This document shows, piece by piece, positions 35,891-43,894 of a DNA stretch of 64,000 nucleotides. Both the position numbers and the translations under genes were made by a program. The stretch comes from Motilibacter rhizosphaerae. GTDB lineage: Bacteria > Actinomycetota > Actinomycetes > Motilibacterales > Motilibacteraceae. The notes beneath the pieces are model-generated. The model saw only the letters and a program-made list of their open reading frames with translations, ran no database searches and was not told the origin of the DNA. The stretch lies in the NCBI RefSeq assembly GCF_004216915.1, contig NZ_SGXD01000002.1, forward strand, positions 744,001 through 808,000, written 5' to 3'. Position 1 is the stretch's first letter. The number at the start of each line of letters is the position of its first letter.

Positions 35891-37972
35891 ATGTCCCGTT
35901 CCCCTCGCTCGCTGCGCCTGCTAACGCGTCTCCTCGTCGTCCCCGTCCTCGCCGGCGGCGCCCTCGTCCCGGCCGTCGACGCAGCCGCGCAGCCCGCGCT
36001 CACGACGCTCACCGGCACCGTCCTCCAGGTCCACGGCGCGCCGCCGCCCCCCGGCAGCCACGAGCCCGAGGACGTCCGCGCCGCGGTCCAGGTCGGGGAC
36101 CGCGTCCTCGAGCTCGACGGGGTCGACGCGGAGTCCCTCCCGTCCGGAGCGCCCGTCCAGGTGCGTGGACGGGTCGAGGGCGCCTCGCTCGACGTCGGCG
36201 TCACCGGCGGCACGCTGCGCCAGCTGGGAGCCGCCCCCGTCAAGGCCACCGCGACCGGCGTCCGCTCGCTGCTCGCGATCAACGTCTCCTGGCCGGGCGG
36301 CACGCTGCACGAGACGCCCGCGCTGGAGGACGCGTTCCTCTTCGGGCCGGACGACCGCTCCGTGCAGAGCTGGTACGCCGACGTCTCCGCCGGACGGCTC
36401 TCCTGGACCGGCGCGGAGACGCCCCAGCTGAGCGTCACCGACCCCGGGACCTGCGACCTGTACGCGCTGAGCGACCGCGCGCAGGCCGCCGCGGTCGCCG
36501 CGGGGTACGACCCCTCCGCATACAGCGCGATCATCATCAACGCCCCCGCCCTGCACTGCCCCTCCGCCGGCTACGGCGAGGTCGGCGGCCGGCGCACCTG
36601 GGTGCAGGACGGGCTGTGGGACCTCTCCAGCGGCTACGGCCGGCTCGTCGCCACCCACGAGATCGCGCACGCGCTCGGTCTCTTCCACTCCCACGGCCTC
36701 GAGTGCGGCTCGCTCACCGACTCCGCGGAGTGCGAGGCCGCGTCGGCGACGACGAGCAACGAGGAGTACGGCAACGCCTGGGACGCCATGGGCAACAACT
36801 GGCCCGGCGACGTGTCCGACGCGGTGGCGGAGTTCAGCGCGCCGCAGCTGCTCGCCCTCGGGTGGCTGCCCTCGGACGCCGTCCGCGACGTCACGGCCAG
36901 CGGCCAGTACGCCCTGGCCCCGCTCGAGCAGTCGGACGCGACCGGCGCCCGCGTGCTCGTGCTGTCGTCCGGGGCGCGCCGCTACTACGTCGAGTACCGG
37001 CAGCCGATCGGCCAGGACGCGTTCATGGCCGGCTTCCCCGCCTCGGTCTCGGGCGTGCACATCGCCGTCCGCGACACCGGCAGCACCGACACCGCTGCCT
37101 TCGCGCTCGACACGACGCCGCACGCGAACCAGCCCGGCGACTACACCGACTTCTACGACGCCCCGCTGCAGCCGGGCAGCACCTTCACCGACCCGGCCGG
37201 CGACGTCTCGATCACGGCGCTCGGCTCGGGCCGGGTGCAGGTGCAGGTCGGTGGCAGCGCGCCCGACCTCGTGGTCGACGCCGTCACCACCAGCCCGACC
37301 ACCGTGCTCGCCGGCAGCGCCGTCCACCTGTCCGCGACGCTGCGCAACGCCGGGACTGCCGCGCTGCCCGCCGGGCAGTCGCTGCGGGTCGCCTTCCTGC
37401 TCGCCGGCTCGCCCGTCGCCTGGTACGACGGCGTTCCCGGTCCGCTCGCTCCTGGCGCCAGCACGACCGTGACCGCCACCGCGGGCCCGGGCGGCGGGAC
37501 GTGGACGCCGACCGCCGCCGGCACGTACGGCCTCAAGGCGGTCGCGGACGACGACGGCCGGGTGACCGAGTCCGACGAGTCCGACAACGCGCTGCGCGTG
37601 CGCGTCTCCGTGGTGGCGCCGCTGCCCGACCTCTCGGTCTCCGCCGTCTCGTGGACGCCGAGCGTGCCGCAGCCCGGCAGCACGGTCCGCTTCACCGCGA
37701 CCGTGCGCAACACCGGCGACGCCGCGACCGTGGCCGGAGCGCCGCTGCACGTGCAGTTCCTCGTCAACGGGTCGCCGGTCGGCGCGTACGCGGGTCCCAC
37801 CCCGAGCATCGCCCCCGGGGGAAGCGCGACGCTGAGCGCGACCGGGACCTGGTCGGTGCCGAAGGCCGGTGACTTCCGGGTCAAGGCGACCGTCAACGAC
37901 GACCGCGCGGTGCGCGAGGTGAGCACGGACGACGACACGCTGCGGGTGACGCTGACGGTGCCGCGCGGCTGA
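35891..37972 (+). CDS. Secreted M11-like metalloprotease with two CARDB domains
   Basis: 693 residues. Signal peptide: basic head RSPRSLRLLTR, hydrophobic core to about 28, cleavage near AAAQP. The zinc motif HEIAHALGLFH (256-266) is a full HExxHxxGxxH, with a Met-turn DAMG at 298-301, so a gametolysin-like metzincin. Cysteines around 271-281 probably form a disulfide. Two CARDB-type beta domains follow (about 460-560 and 565-690), each starting PDLVV/PDLSV and containing a ESDNALRV-type end. ATG 35891 fits the signal peptide; a GTG at 35879 adds four residues. It should act outside the cell. Monocistronic. Confidence 0.88.
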   Translation: MSRSPRSLRLLTRLLVVPVLAGGALVPAVDAAAQPALTTLTGTVLQVHGAPPPPGSHEPEDVRAAVQVGDRVLELDGVDAESLPSGAPVQVRGRVEGASLDVGVTGGTLRQLGAAPVKATATGVRSLLAINVSWPGGTLHETPALEDAFLFGPDDRSVQSWYADVSAGRLSWTGAETPQLSVTDPGTCDLYALSDRAQAAAVAAGYDPSAYSAIIINAPALHCPSAGYGEVGGRRTWVQDGLWDLSSGYGRLVATHEIAHALGLFHSHGLECGSLTDSAECEAASATTSNEEYGNAWDAMGNNWPGDVSDAVAEFSAPQLLALGWLPSDAVRDVTASGQYALAPLEQSDATGARVLVLSSGARRYYVEYRQPIGQDAFMAGFPASVSGVHIAVRDTGSTDTAAFALDTTPHANQPGDYTDFYDAPLQPGSTFTDPAGDVSITALGSGRVQVQVGGSAPDLVVDAVTTSPTTVLAGSAVHLSATLRNAGTAALPAGQSLRVAFLLAGSPVAWYDGVPGPLAPGASTTVTATAGPGGGTWTPTAAGTYGLKAVADDDGRVTESDESDNALRVRVSVVAPLPDLSVSAVSWTPSVPQPGSTVRFTATVRNTGDAATVAGAPLHVQFLVNGSPVGAYAGPTPSIAPGGSATLSATGTWSVPKAGDFRVKATVNDDRAVREVSTDDDTLRVTLTVPRG

Positions 37973-38002
37973 CGGGCTCTCGTCGGGGGTGCTGTCGGTG
38001 GG

Positions 38003-38722
38003 GTGGTCGAGGATGCCCGGGTGCTCCTCGACCACCCGGCTGCCCGGCGCCTGCACGTGCTGCTGCTCCTCTGCCTGGCCGTCCTGCTCTCGGGGTGCTG
38101 GTCGTCGACCCCGGCGTCGTCCGGCTCCCCCGGCGCTGCCGGCAGTGCGGTGGACGCGCTGCAGCGGCTGCCGGTCGCGAGCCGGGTCGCCACGGGCTAC
38201 CGCCGGGCGGCCTTCGGGGACGGGTGGCTCGACCTCGACGGTGACGGCTGCAGCACCCGGCAGGAGGTGCTGCGCCGGGACCTGACCGGCGTCCGGCTGT
38301 CCGGCCTGTGCACGGTGGACAGCGGGCGCCTCGCCGACCCGTACACCGGGCGGGTGGTGGTGTTCCAGCGCGGCCCGCGCACGAGCGCCGACGTGCAGGT
38401 CGACCACGTCGTCGCCCTCGCCGACGCCTGGCGCACGGGGGCCGCGGGGTGGTCAGCGGCGCGTCGTGAGCGCTTCGCGAACGACCCGCTCGAGCTCCTC
38501 GCGGTGGACGGCGAGGTCAACCAGGACAAGGGCGACGGCGACGCTGCCCAGTGGCTGCCCCCGCTCCCCTCCGCCCGCTGCGCCTACGTCGCGCGGCAAG
38601 TGGCCGTGAAGACGGCCTACGGCCTGGCGGTACGCCCGAGCGAGCGCTCCGCGATGCTCCGCGTGCTGGGCACGTGCCCGGGCCAGCGACTGCCGAGTGC
38701 GCGTTCGTCCGCGGTGCGCTGA
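38003..38722 (+). CDS. Lipoprotein with HNH nuclease domain (DUF1524-like)
   Basis: 239 residues from GTG 38003 (GTG 38021 is an alternative). Signal with lipobox LLSGC at about 28-32, so an exported lipoprotein. The C-terminal half has an HNH-type core: DVQVDHVVALADAW (about 133-146), then FANDPLELLAVDGEVNQDKGD and two cysteines. This is the DUF1524 type of secreted nuclease seen widely in actinomycetes. It may degrade extracellular DNA. It begins 30 bp after the protease gene, same strand. Confidence 0.82.
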   Translation: MVEDARVLLDHPAARRLHVLLLLCLAVLLSGCWSSTPASSGSPGAAGSAVDALQRLPVASRVATGYRRAAFGDGWLDLDGDGCSTRQEVLRRDLTGVRLSGLCTVDSGRLADPYTGRVVVFQRGPRTSADVQVDHVVALADAWRTGAAGWSAARRERFANDPLELLAVDGEVNQDKGDGDAAQWLPPLPSARCAYVARQVAVKTAYGLAVRPSERSAMLRVLGTCPGQRLPSARSSAVR

Positions 38723-38732
38723 CACGCCGCTG

Positions 38733-38758
38733 GCCCCGCCAGCTGCTGCCGGCGGGGC
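38733..38758 (+). terminator. Hairpin after the lipoprotein nuclease gene
   Basis: 8-bp G+C inverted repeat GCCCCGCC (38733-38740) / GGCGGGGC (38751-38758) with a 10-nt loop, starting 10 bp after the stop and between two convergent genes. Confidence 0.5.
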
Positions 38759-38798
38759 GCTCGTGCTCTGCTCGTGCTGGAGGTGGGTGCCGGTCGGG

Positions 38799-40265
38799 TC
38801 AGGCGGCGCAGGGTTGGGGTTCTGGTCGTGCTTCGTAGACCCGGCCAAGGGGTGTGCGGTGGGCGATGGTCCCGTCGGGGAGCAGGGTGGTGGTCCAGCC
38901 CCACCAGGTCTTGAGGTTGTGATGCAGCCGGCACCGGGGGCAGAGGTTGCGGCAGGTGGTGTGGCCGCCGCCCGGGTCGTCGGGATCGCCAGTGCCTGGA
39001 GCTTCGTGGTTGAAGGGCACGGTGTGGTCGACGTCGCAGCGGCTCGCGGGGACCGAGCACGTCGGGTGCCCGCAGTGCAGCCACAGCGCCGTCACCCGTG
39101 CGCGCTGGGCTGCGGTGGGTTGGTAGCGCAGGCGGTGGAGGTCCAACAGCCGGCCCTCGGGGTCGGTGATCGCGAGCTGCCAGGTCCCGTCGCTCGCGAG
39201 CAGGCGGCCGAGGTCGGCGGGGATCGGGCCGTGGCCCACGAGGTGCGCGGGGTCCTCGGCGAGGCCGAGGAGCGTGGCGGCGGAGATCTGCACCTGCACC
39301 GCCACCGGCGCGGCCGTCCTCGTCAGCGCAGGGAGGAAGTCGCCGTCCGCGGTCGGGTCGAGCAGCACGGAGCACACCGCGACGAGCGCGTCGGCGCGTG
39401 ACCCGGCCCTCGCCCCGAACCCGCGGTCGGCGGTGGGCAGGTCGCGGGCGATCCGGTCGAGCGCGCCGCACACGACCTGCGCCTCGTCCGCCGTGAGCAG
39501 CGCGCGGATCTCGGCCATCCCATCGGGCAGCGGGGTGACCCGCACGCTCCGCTGCTGGACGGCGGCGGCGTGCCGCTCCGCCGCCCCGCGCGGGTCGAGC
39601 TTCGCCACCGCGCGGCGCACGTCGCGGCGCAGCTCGCTGACCGTCCGCTCCGGCGCGCGGCGCAGCACCGCCGCCTCCAGCGCCGGGACGTCCTCGTCGG
39701 CGAGGACGGACGCCTCGTCCACGATCACGCGGGCGTGCGCGGGGGACAGGTGACCCTCGGTGAGCAGCCACCGCGTACCGGGGTGGCGTGTCGTCAGTAG
39801 CAGTGCGCCGTCGACCATCGCGGCGGTCCCGCGCTCGGTCATGCGCAGCGCGAGCGCCATCTCCGCCCGCGCTGAGGCTTCTGCCCCGCCGCCCCGCGCC
39901 GCGTCCGGCACTGCCTCCGCGGTCGCCGTCGTGATCTGCCCGTAGGCCGAGGCGACGAGCTCCGCCTTCACCGCGGCCGCCACCGCCTCCACCCGCGCGC
40001 AGGCCTGCACCAGCGCCAGCCGGGCATCCGCGAGCACCACGGACTCCGGCCGGGACGATGCAGCACCCTCACCCGCCAGTGCCCACGCCCGCAGCAGGCC
40101 TTCGTCGCGACTCAGCTGCTGCACCAGCGACAGCAGCATCGGCCCCGCAGCCACCTGCTCCACGGCCCTTGCGAACGGCAACCCCGGTCCAGGCAGCGCG
40201 ACGACCCCGGGCACCGGGCGGACGGGCAACCCGTCACCCCGCTCAGGACCATCACTCGAACGCAT
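38799..40265 (-). CDS. DUF222-HNH endonuclease of the 13E12 repeat family, LexA-regulated
   Basis: 488 residues. DUF222 spans about 40-370; the HNH nuclease lies at about 405-465 with CGHPTCSVPASRCDVDHTVPF, CRNLCPRCRLHHNLK (zinc cysteines, DH and HH catalytic pairs). This is the 13E12 type that is repeated in mycobacteria and other actinomycetes. The ATG at 40265 lies inside a LexA box, and a good promoter is directly upstream, so it should be induced by DNA damage. Function in vivo is not known for the family. It is downstream of a non-coding stretch with repeats. Confidence 0.93.
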   Translation of the reverse strand: MRSSDGPERGDGLPVRPVPGVVALPGPGLPFARAVEQVAAGPMLLSLVQQLSRDEGLLRAWALAGEGAASSRPESVVLADARLALVQACARVEAVAAAVKAELVASAYGQITTATAEAVPDAARGGGAEASARAEMALALRMTERGTAAMVDGALLLTTRHPGTRWLLTEGHLSPAHARVIVDEASVLADEDVPALEAAVLRRAPERTVSELRRDVRRAVAKLDPRGAAERHAAAVQQRSVRVTPLPDGMAEIRALLTADEAQVVCGALDRIARDLPTADRGFGARAGSRADALVAVCSVLLDPTADGDFLPALTRTAAPVAVQVQISAATLLGLAEDPAHLVGHGPIPADLGRLLASDGTWQLAITDPEGRLLDLHRLRYQPTAAQRARVTALWLHCGHPTCSVPASRCDVDHTVPFNHEAPGTGDPDDPGGGHTTCRNLCPRCRLHHNLKTWWGWTTTLLPDGTIAHRTPLGRVYEARPEPQPCAA

Positions 40266-40271
40266 GTTCGA
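40256..40271. promoter_or_regulatory. LexA (SOS) box
   Basis: TCGAACGCATGTTCGA, a perfect match to the actinobacterial SOS box TCGAAC-N4-GTTCGA. It spans the start codon (40263-40265) of the DUF222-HNH gene and the 6 bases between start codon and -10 box, so bound LexA would sit on the transcription start. Confidence 0.93.
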
Positions 40272-40300
40272 ATATTATCTCAGCACGGCACCGCGGACAA
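40272..40300 (-). promoter_or_regulatory. Promoter of the DUF222-HNH gene
   Basis: On the minus strand: -35 TTGTCC (40300-40295), exactly 17 bp spacer, -10 TAATAT (40277-40272), 6 nt, ATG. The spacing makes the mRNA essentially leaderless. It is the clearest sigma-70-type promoter in the window and abuts the LexA box. Confidence 0.75.
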
Positions 40301-40499
40301 GGGCGGCGACCGAGCCAACTCCCCTTCCGCGACCCAGCACCCGACCGCACGACCAGATCGGTCACGTCGGTGTCCGGAGTGCGAAGCCTGCCGACGCCCC
40401 GGCGCTCTCCCCCGTGCTGCTCGTCGAAGGGCGGCGTCGGCTCAGTGGGTCAGTGATGACCGGGGCCGCGTGCAGTCGCAGCGCGAGCGGCCCCACGAT

Positions 40500-40756
40500 G
40501 CGCATGATCACGCCGGGCGGGACTCGCGCCCAGAAGTGCTTGATCACGGAGGAAGGAGGGGGCACGACGCCCACCACCGCAGAGGGCGCCCGTGACGTGC
40601 ATGAGCACGGGGCCACCAGGCAGCACCCACGGCCCCCAAGCCTCCGCGCCAAGAAGTGCATGATCGCGGGGAGATGGGGCGCGCCCCACGCCCACGCCCA
40701 CGCCCACGTCGACGCCCACGCCGACGTCCGGGCCCAAGACCTGCATGATCACGAGG
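40500..40756 (+). repeat. Array of five TGCATGATCACG-type repeats
   Basis: Non-coding stretch 40301-40779 contains five copies of one short motif in one orientation: 40500-40512 (core GCGCATGATCACG), 40530-40549 (TGCTTGATCACGG), 40592-40610 (TGCATGAGCACGG), 40649-40669 (CCAAGAAGTGCATGATCGCGG) and 40733-40756 (TGCATGATCACGAGG). Consensus is CCAAGAAGTGCATGATCACG followed by G-rich sequence. Spacing is irregular (30-84 bp). No ORF in this stretch has convincing coding character. A sixth copy occurs, inverted, at 63711-63733. Confidence 0.75.
40685..40720 (+). repeat. CCCACG hexamer tandem repeat
   Basis: Four perfect tandem copies of CCCACG at 40685-40708 and a fifth at 40715-40720, inside the non-coding stretch between the DUF222-HNH and DUF2071 genes. 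Confidence 0.8.
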
Positions 40757-40779
40757 AGAGCGGGGCAGCGTCCGAAGCC

Positions 40780-41505
40780 CTACCGGACCAGCTGCGGCAC
40801 CCCGAACACCGTCCGCACGCCGCTCGTGAACCGCACCCGCTCGGGCAGTCCCGCGACCTCGACCCCCGCCTCCGCGCACAGCGAGTCGCGCAGCTCCAGC
40901 ACCTCGGCCGAGCGCAGGGGCCAGGGGCCGTGCTCGTTGGGCACCCACCAGGTACGCCCCAGGTGCGCGGCGTGCAGGCCCCAGCGCGCGGTGAGGAAGA
41001 CGTCGAGGTCGTCGGGCTCGACCTCCTGTCCCACGCGCAGCCTGAGGTCGAGCGAACCACCGCCGCGGCGCCGGACGGACGACCACGACCGCTCGTCGCC
41101 GTCGACCGCCGCCGTCATCCGCGCCCACCGGTACGGCAGCCCGTACACCGCCTGCGCTCCGAGGACGGGCAGCAGCCGGTCGGCGTCGAGGCTGCGGAAG
41201 ACGACGCCGTGCCGGCCCTCGTCGTCGACGGAGTAGAGCCGGACGTTGGTCTCGAGGAAGGTGCCGAGCCACGGCACCGGGAACCGCCGTCCCAGCCCGG
41301 CCCCGACCATCGAGAACGGCACGAGCCCGACCCACGTGCTGCCGTCGTGCTCGTCAGGGCGGCTGCCCCGGGGGAAGAACGGCGCCACCGCCGCGGAGTC
41401 CACGCGCCAGTGGAGGAACGCCAGGTCGCGCCACTGCTGACCCAGCACCGCGGGGCCGCCGAGCGGCGGCGCGGCGACCGGGAAGCCGACGGGGAGGGCA
41501 GCCAC
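40780..41505 (-). CDS. DUF2071 (YqjF-like) family protein
   Basis: 241 residues from GTG 41505. Recognisable DUF2071 blocks: QQWRDLAFLHWRVD near the start, TWVGLVPFSM, FLETNVRLYSVDDEGRHGVVFRSLDADR and the LTARWGLHAAHLGRTWWVPNEHGPWPL segment, where the acetoacetate decarboxylase-like fold would lie. Biochemical role unknown. Divergent from the rhodanese gene with 62 bp between. Confidence 0.88.
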   Translation of the reverse strand: MAALPVGFPVAAPPLGGPAVLGQQWRDLAFLHWRVDSAAVAPFFPRGSRPDEHDGSTWVGLVPFSMVGAGLGRRFPVPWLGTFLETNVRLYSVDDEGRHGVVFRSLDADRLLPVLGAQAVYGLPYRWARMTAAVDGDERSWSSVRRRGGGSLDLRLRVGQEVEPDDLDVFLTARWGLHAAHLGRTWWVPNEHGPWPLRSAEVLELRDSLCAEAGVEVAGLPERVRFTSGVRTVFGVPQLVR

Positions 41506-41567
41506 CCGCCCAGCCTCGCAGGGGCGAACGGCACGCGCACGCGAGAGCGCCGTGGTGGGATGGCGGG

Positions 41568-42398
41568 ATGATCCCCCCGGTCGTCGACCTCGCGTGGCTG
41601 CAGGCGCTGCCCGACGGGCAGGCCAGCGTCCTCGCCGACGTGCGCCACTACCTCGACGGGCGCGACGCGCGCGCCGCGTTCGACACCGCCCACCTGCCCG
41701 GTGCGGTGTTCGTCGACCTCGAGCGCTGGCTCGCGGGGCCGGCGAGCCCGGAGGAGGGTCGGCACCCGCTGCCCGACCCCGCGGTCTTCGCGGAGGGCCT
41801 GGCCCAGCTCGGCATCGCCCCGGGGACGGTGGTCGTGGCGTACGACGACGCCGGCGGTGTCATGGCGGCGCGCCTCGTCTGGATGCTGCGGGTGCTCGGC
41901 GAGCCCGCGGCCCTGCTCGACGGCGGCCTCACGGCGTACACCGGTCCGCTGGAGCGCGACGAGCAGCCGCGTACGCCGGTCGACGTCCCCGTCCGCCCGT
42001 GGCCGCCGGAGGCGCTGGCCGAGCTCGACGAGGTCGCCCGCCTCGGGGCCGGCACCGTGCTCCTCGACGCGCGGCAGGCCGAGCGCTACCGCGGCGAGGT
42101 CGAGACCGTCGACCCGCGCGCCGGCCACATCCCCGGCGCGCGCAGCCTGCCGTGCCGGGAGAACCTCGACCCCAGCGGCCGCTTCCTCCCGGTCGAGCAG
42201 CTCCGCGCCCGCTTCGCCGCGGTCGGGGTCGACGGCACCGGCGACGTCGTCTCGTCGTGCGGCTCCGGCGTCACGGCGTGCCACACGCTGCTGGCCCTCG
42301 AGCACGCCGGGCTGGGGACGGGCCGGCTCTACGTCGGCTCCTGGTCGCAGTGGAGCGCGGACCCGGCCCGGCCCGGCGCGACCGGCGAGCAGCCCTAG
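41568..42398 (+). CDS. Two-domain sulfurtransferase (rhodanese)
   Basis: 276 residues with tandem rhodanese domains. The first (about 1-125) carries AHLPGAVFVDLERWLAG but no cysteine at the active-site loop. The second (about 140-270) has VLLDARQAERYRGEVE, GHIPGARSLP and the active-site loop SSCGSGVTA, with the persulfide Cys. The CGSGVT loop is like 3-mercaptopyruvate sulfurtransferase or thiosulfate sulfurtransferase. Cytoplasmic; no signal peptide. Convergent with the histidine kinase gene, 18 bp apart. Confidence 0.93.
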   Translation: MIPPVVDLAWLQALPDGQASVLADVRHYLDGRDARAAFDTAHLPGAVFVDLERWLAGPASPEEGRHPLPDPAVFAEGLAQLGIAPGTVVVAYDDAGGVMAARLVWMLRVLGEPAALLDGGLTAYTGPLERDEQPRTPVDVPVRPWPPEALAELDEVARLGAGTVLLDARQAERYRGEVETVDPRAGHIPGARSLPCRENLDPSGRFLPVEQLRARFAAVGVDGTGDVVSSCGSGVTACHTLLALEHAGLGTGRLYVGSWSQWSADPARPGATGEQP

Positions 42399-42416
42399 CC
42401 GACCGGAACGGCCGGC

Positions 42417-43886
42417 CTAGTCCCCGGCGGGTACGGGCGTCACCGGCGCGACCAGCGGGAGCCGTACCTGGAACCGCGTGTCCCCCGGCTCGGACAGCAC
42501 GCGGATGTCGCCGCCGTGCTTCGTCACGACGATGCGCCAGGAGATGTCGAGCCCGAGCCCCGTCCCCTCCCCCACCGGCTTCGTGGTGAAGAACGGCTCG
42601 AAGATGCGCTCGCGCAGGTCGGCCGGGATGCCGGGACCGGTGTCGCCGATCTCGACGAGCGCGCACTCGCCGTCGCGCGCGGTGCGCACCGTCAGCGTGC
42701 CGCGCCCGCCCATCGCGGCGAGCGCGTTGTCGATGAGGTTGGTCCAGACCTGGTTGAGCTCCGCGGCGTACGCCGGGACCTTCGGCAGCGTGCGGTCGAA
42801 GTCCTTGACCAGCTGGACGTCCGGGCCGATCCGCCGGCTCAGCATGACCAGCGTCGCCTTGAGCCCCTCGTGGAGGTCGACGTCCTGGTAGGGCGCGCGG
42901 TCGAGCTGGGAGTACTGCTTCGCCGCGCCGACGAGGGTCGAGATCCGGGTCGTCGCGTCGGCGAGCTCGTCGAGCAGCAGCTCGGTCTCGAGCGCCGAGG
43001 CCAGCCAGCGCACCGCGCCCTCGAGGAACTCCGCTGAGGTCTGGGTCTGGATCCGGTCGAGCCAGCCGACGTCGAGCCCCGCGGCGACGATGGTGGGCGC
43101 GATGTCGTAGCCGCCCTCGATCCCGTGGTCCTCCAGCCAGTCCGCGACCTCGTCCTCGCGCTGGCTCGTCTCGAGCACGGACAGCTCCTCGGCCGCGCCG
43201 ATGCCGTTGACCGCCTCCTCCTGCGCCGCCGCGAGCTTGGCCAGCTGCTCGCCGTCGAGGTCGCCGGAGGCGAGCATCGCGAGCTTGTGCCGGACGATGC
43301 CCAGCCGCTCGCGCAGCAGCGAGGCCGCTCGCGCGGCAGCGGCGGCCGGGTTGTTGAGCTCGTGGGTCAGCCCCGCCGAGAGGGAGCCGAGGGCGATGAG
43401 CCGCTCGCGCTGACCGACGAGCGTGTTGCTCGCCTGCAGCCCGACGAAGAGCCCCTCCAGCAGGTGGATCGCCATCGGGAACCACGTGCGGACGGCCTCC
43501 GCGAACTCCTCGGCGGGGATCACGAGCACGGTGGTGTCCGTGACCGCGCGCATGCTGTTGTTGTACGGACGGGTGCCGCCGTCGCTGCTGACGACGTAGG
43601 CCTGGGTCGCTCCGCCGTAGGCCCCGCGGTAGTCGCTGCGGGTGATCTCGACCTCGTCGCGCTGGACCCGACGGGTCAGCGCGATCGAGCCCGACAGCAG
43701 GACGACGAAGGCGACCGCGGGCTCGCCCTCGGTGTAGACGTCGCCCCCTGCGGCGACGTCGACGACGAAGTGGTGCCCGGCGATCCACTCGAGCTGGTCT
43801 GCGTGGAGGGACTCGAACAGCACCAGGCTGCGCAGCTCCTCGGCCGGCAGCCGCCGGCCGGTGTCGGTGCGGAGGTCTGCGCTCAC
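42417..43886 (-). CDS. Histidine kinase with N-terminal cyclic-nucleotide-binding-like domain
   Basis: 489 residues from GTG 43886, with GGAG close upstream. No membrane helix. A cNMP-like beta-roll spans about 22-135 but lacks the usual phosphate-binding FGE..RxA sequence, so the ligand may not be cAMP. The phospho-accepting His is H175 in GLTHELNNPAA. The ATPase part has N-box WTNLIDNALAAM (381-392), DTGPGI (415-420), FFTTK (432-436) and GTGLGL (441-446). It follows the receiver-flavoprotein gene by 8 bp; the receiver there is the obvious partner. Confidence 0.9.
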   Translation of the reverse strand: MSADLRTDTGRRLPAEELRSLVLFESLHADQLEWIAGHHFVVDVAAGGDVYTEGEPAVAFVVLLSGSIALTRRVQRDEVEITRSDYRGAYGGATQAYVVSSDGGTRPYNNSMRAVTDTTVLVIPAEEFAEAVRTWFPMAIHLLEGLFVGLQASNTLVGQRERLIALGSLSAGLTHELNNPAAAAARAASLLRERLGIVRHKLAMLASGDLDGEQLAKLAAAQEEAVNGIGAAEELSVLETSQREDEVADWLEDHGIEGGYDIAPTIVAAGLDVGWLDRIQTQTSAEFLEGAVRWLASALETELLLDELADATTRISTLVGAAKQYSQLDRAPYQDVDLHEGLKATLVMLSRRIGPDVQLVKDFDRTLPKVPAYAAELNQVWTNLIDNALAAMGGRGTLTVRTARDGECALVEIGDTGPGIPADLRERIFEPFFTTKPVGEGTGLGLDISWRIVVTKHGGDIRVLSEPGDTRFQVRLPLVAPVTPVPAGD

Positions 43887-43894
43887 GGGGGCTC

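Noticed and set aside
40301-40779. Several short ORFs (up to about 100 codons) in this stretch on both strands
   Set aside because: They have no recognisable domains, no good ribosome sites and contain the repeats and the hexamer tract; codon position bias looks unlike neighbouring genes. Treated as non-coding.
42398-42418. Possible hairpin between the convergent rhodanese and kinase genes
   Set aside because: The arms pair only with a bulge and mismatches in very G+C-rich sequence; too weak to call a terminator.
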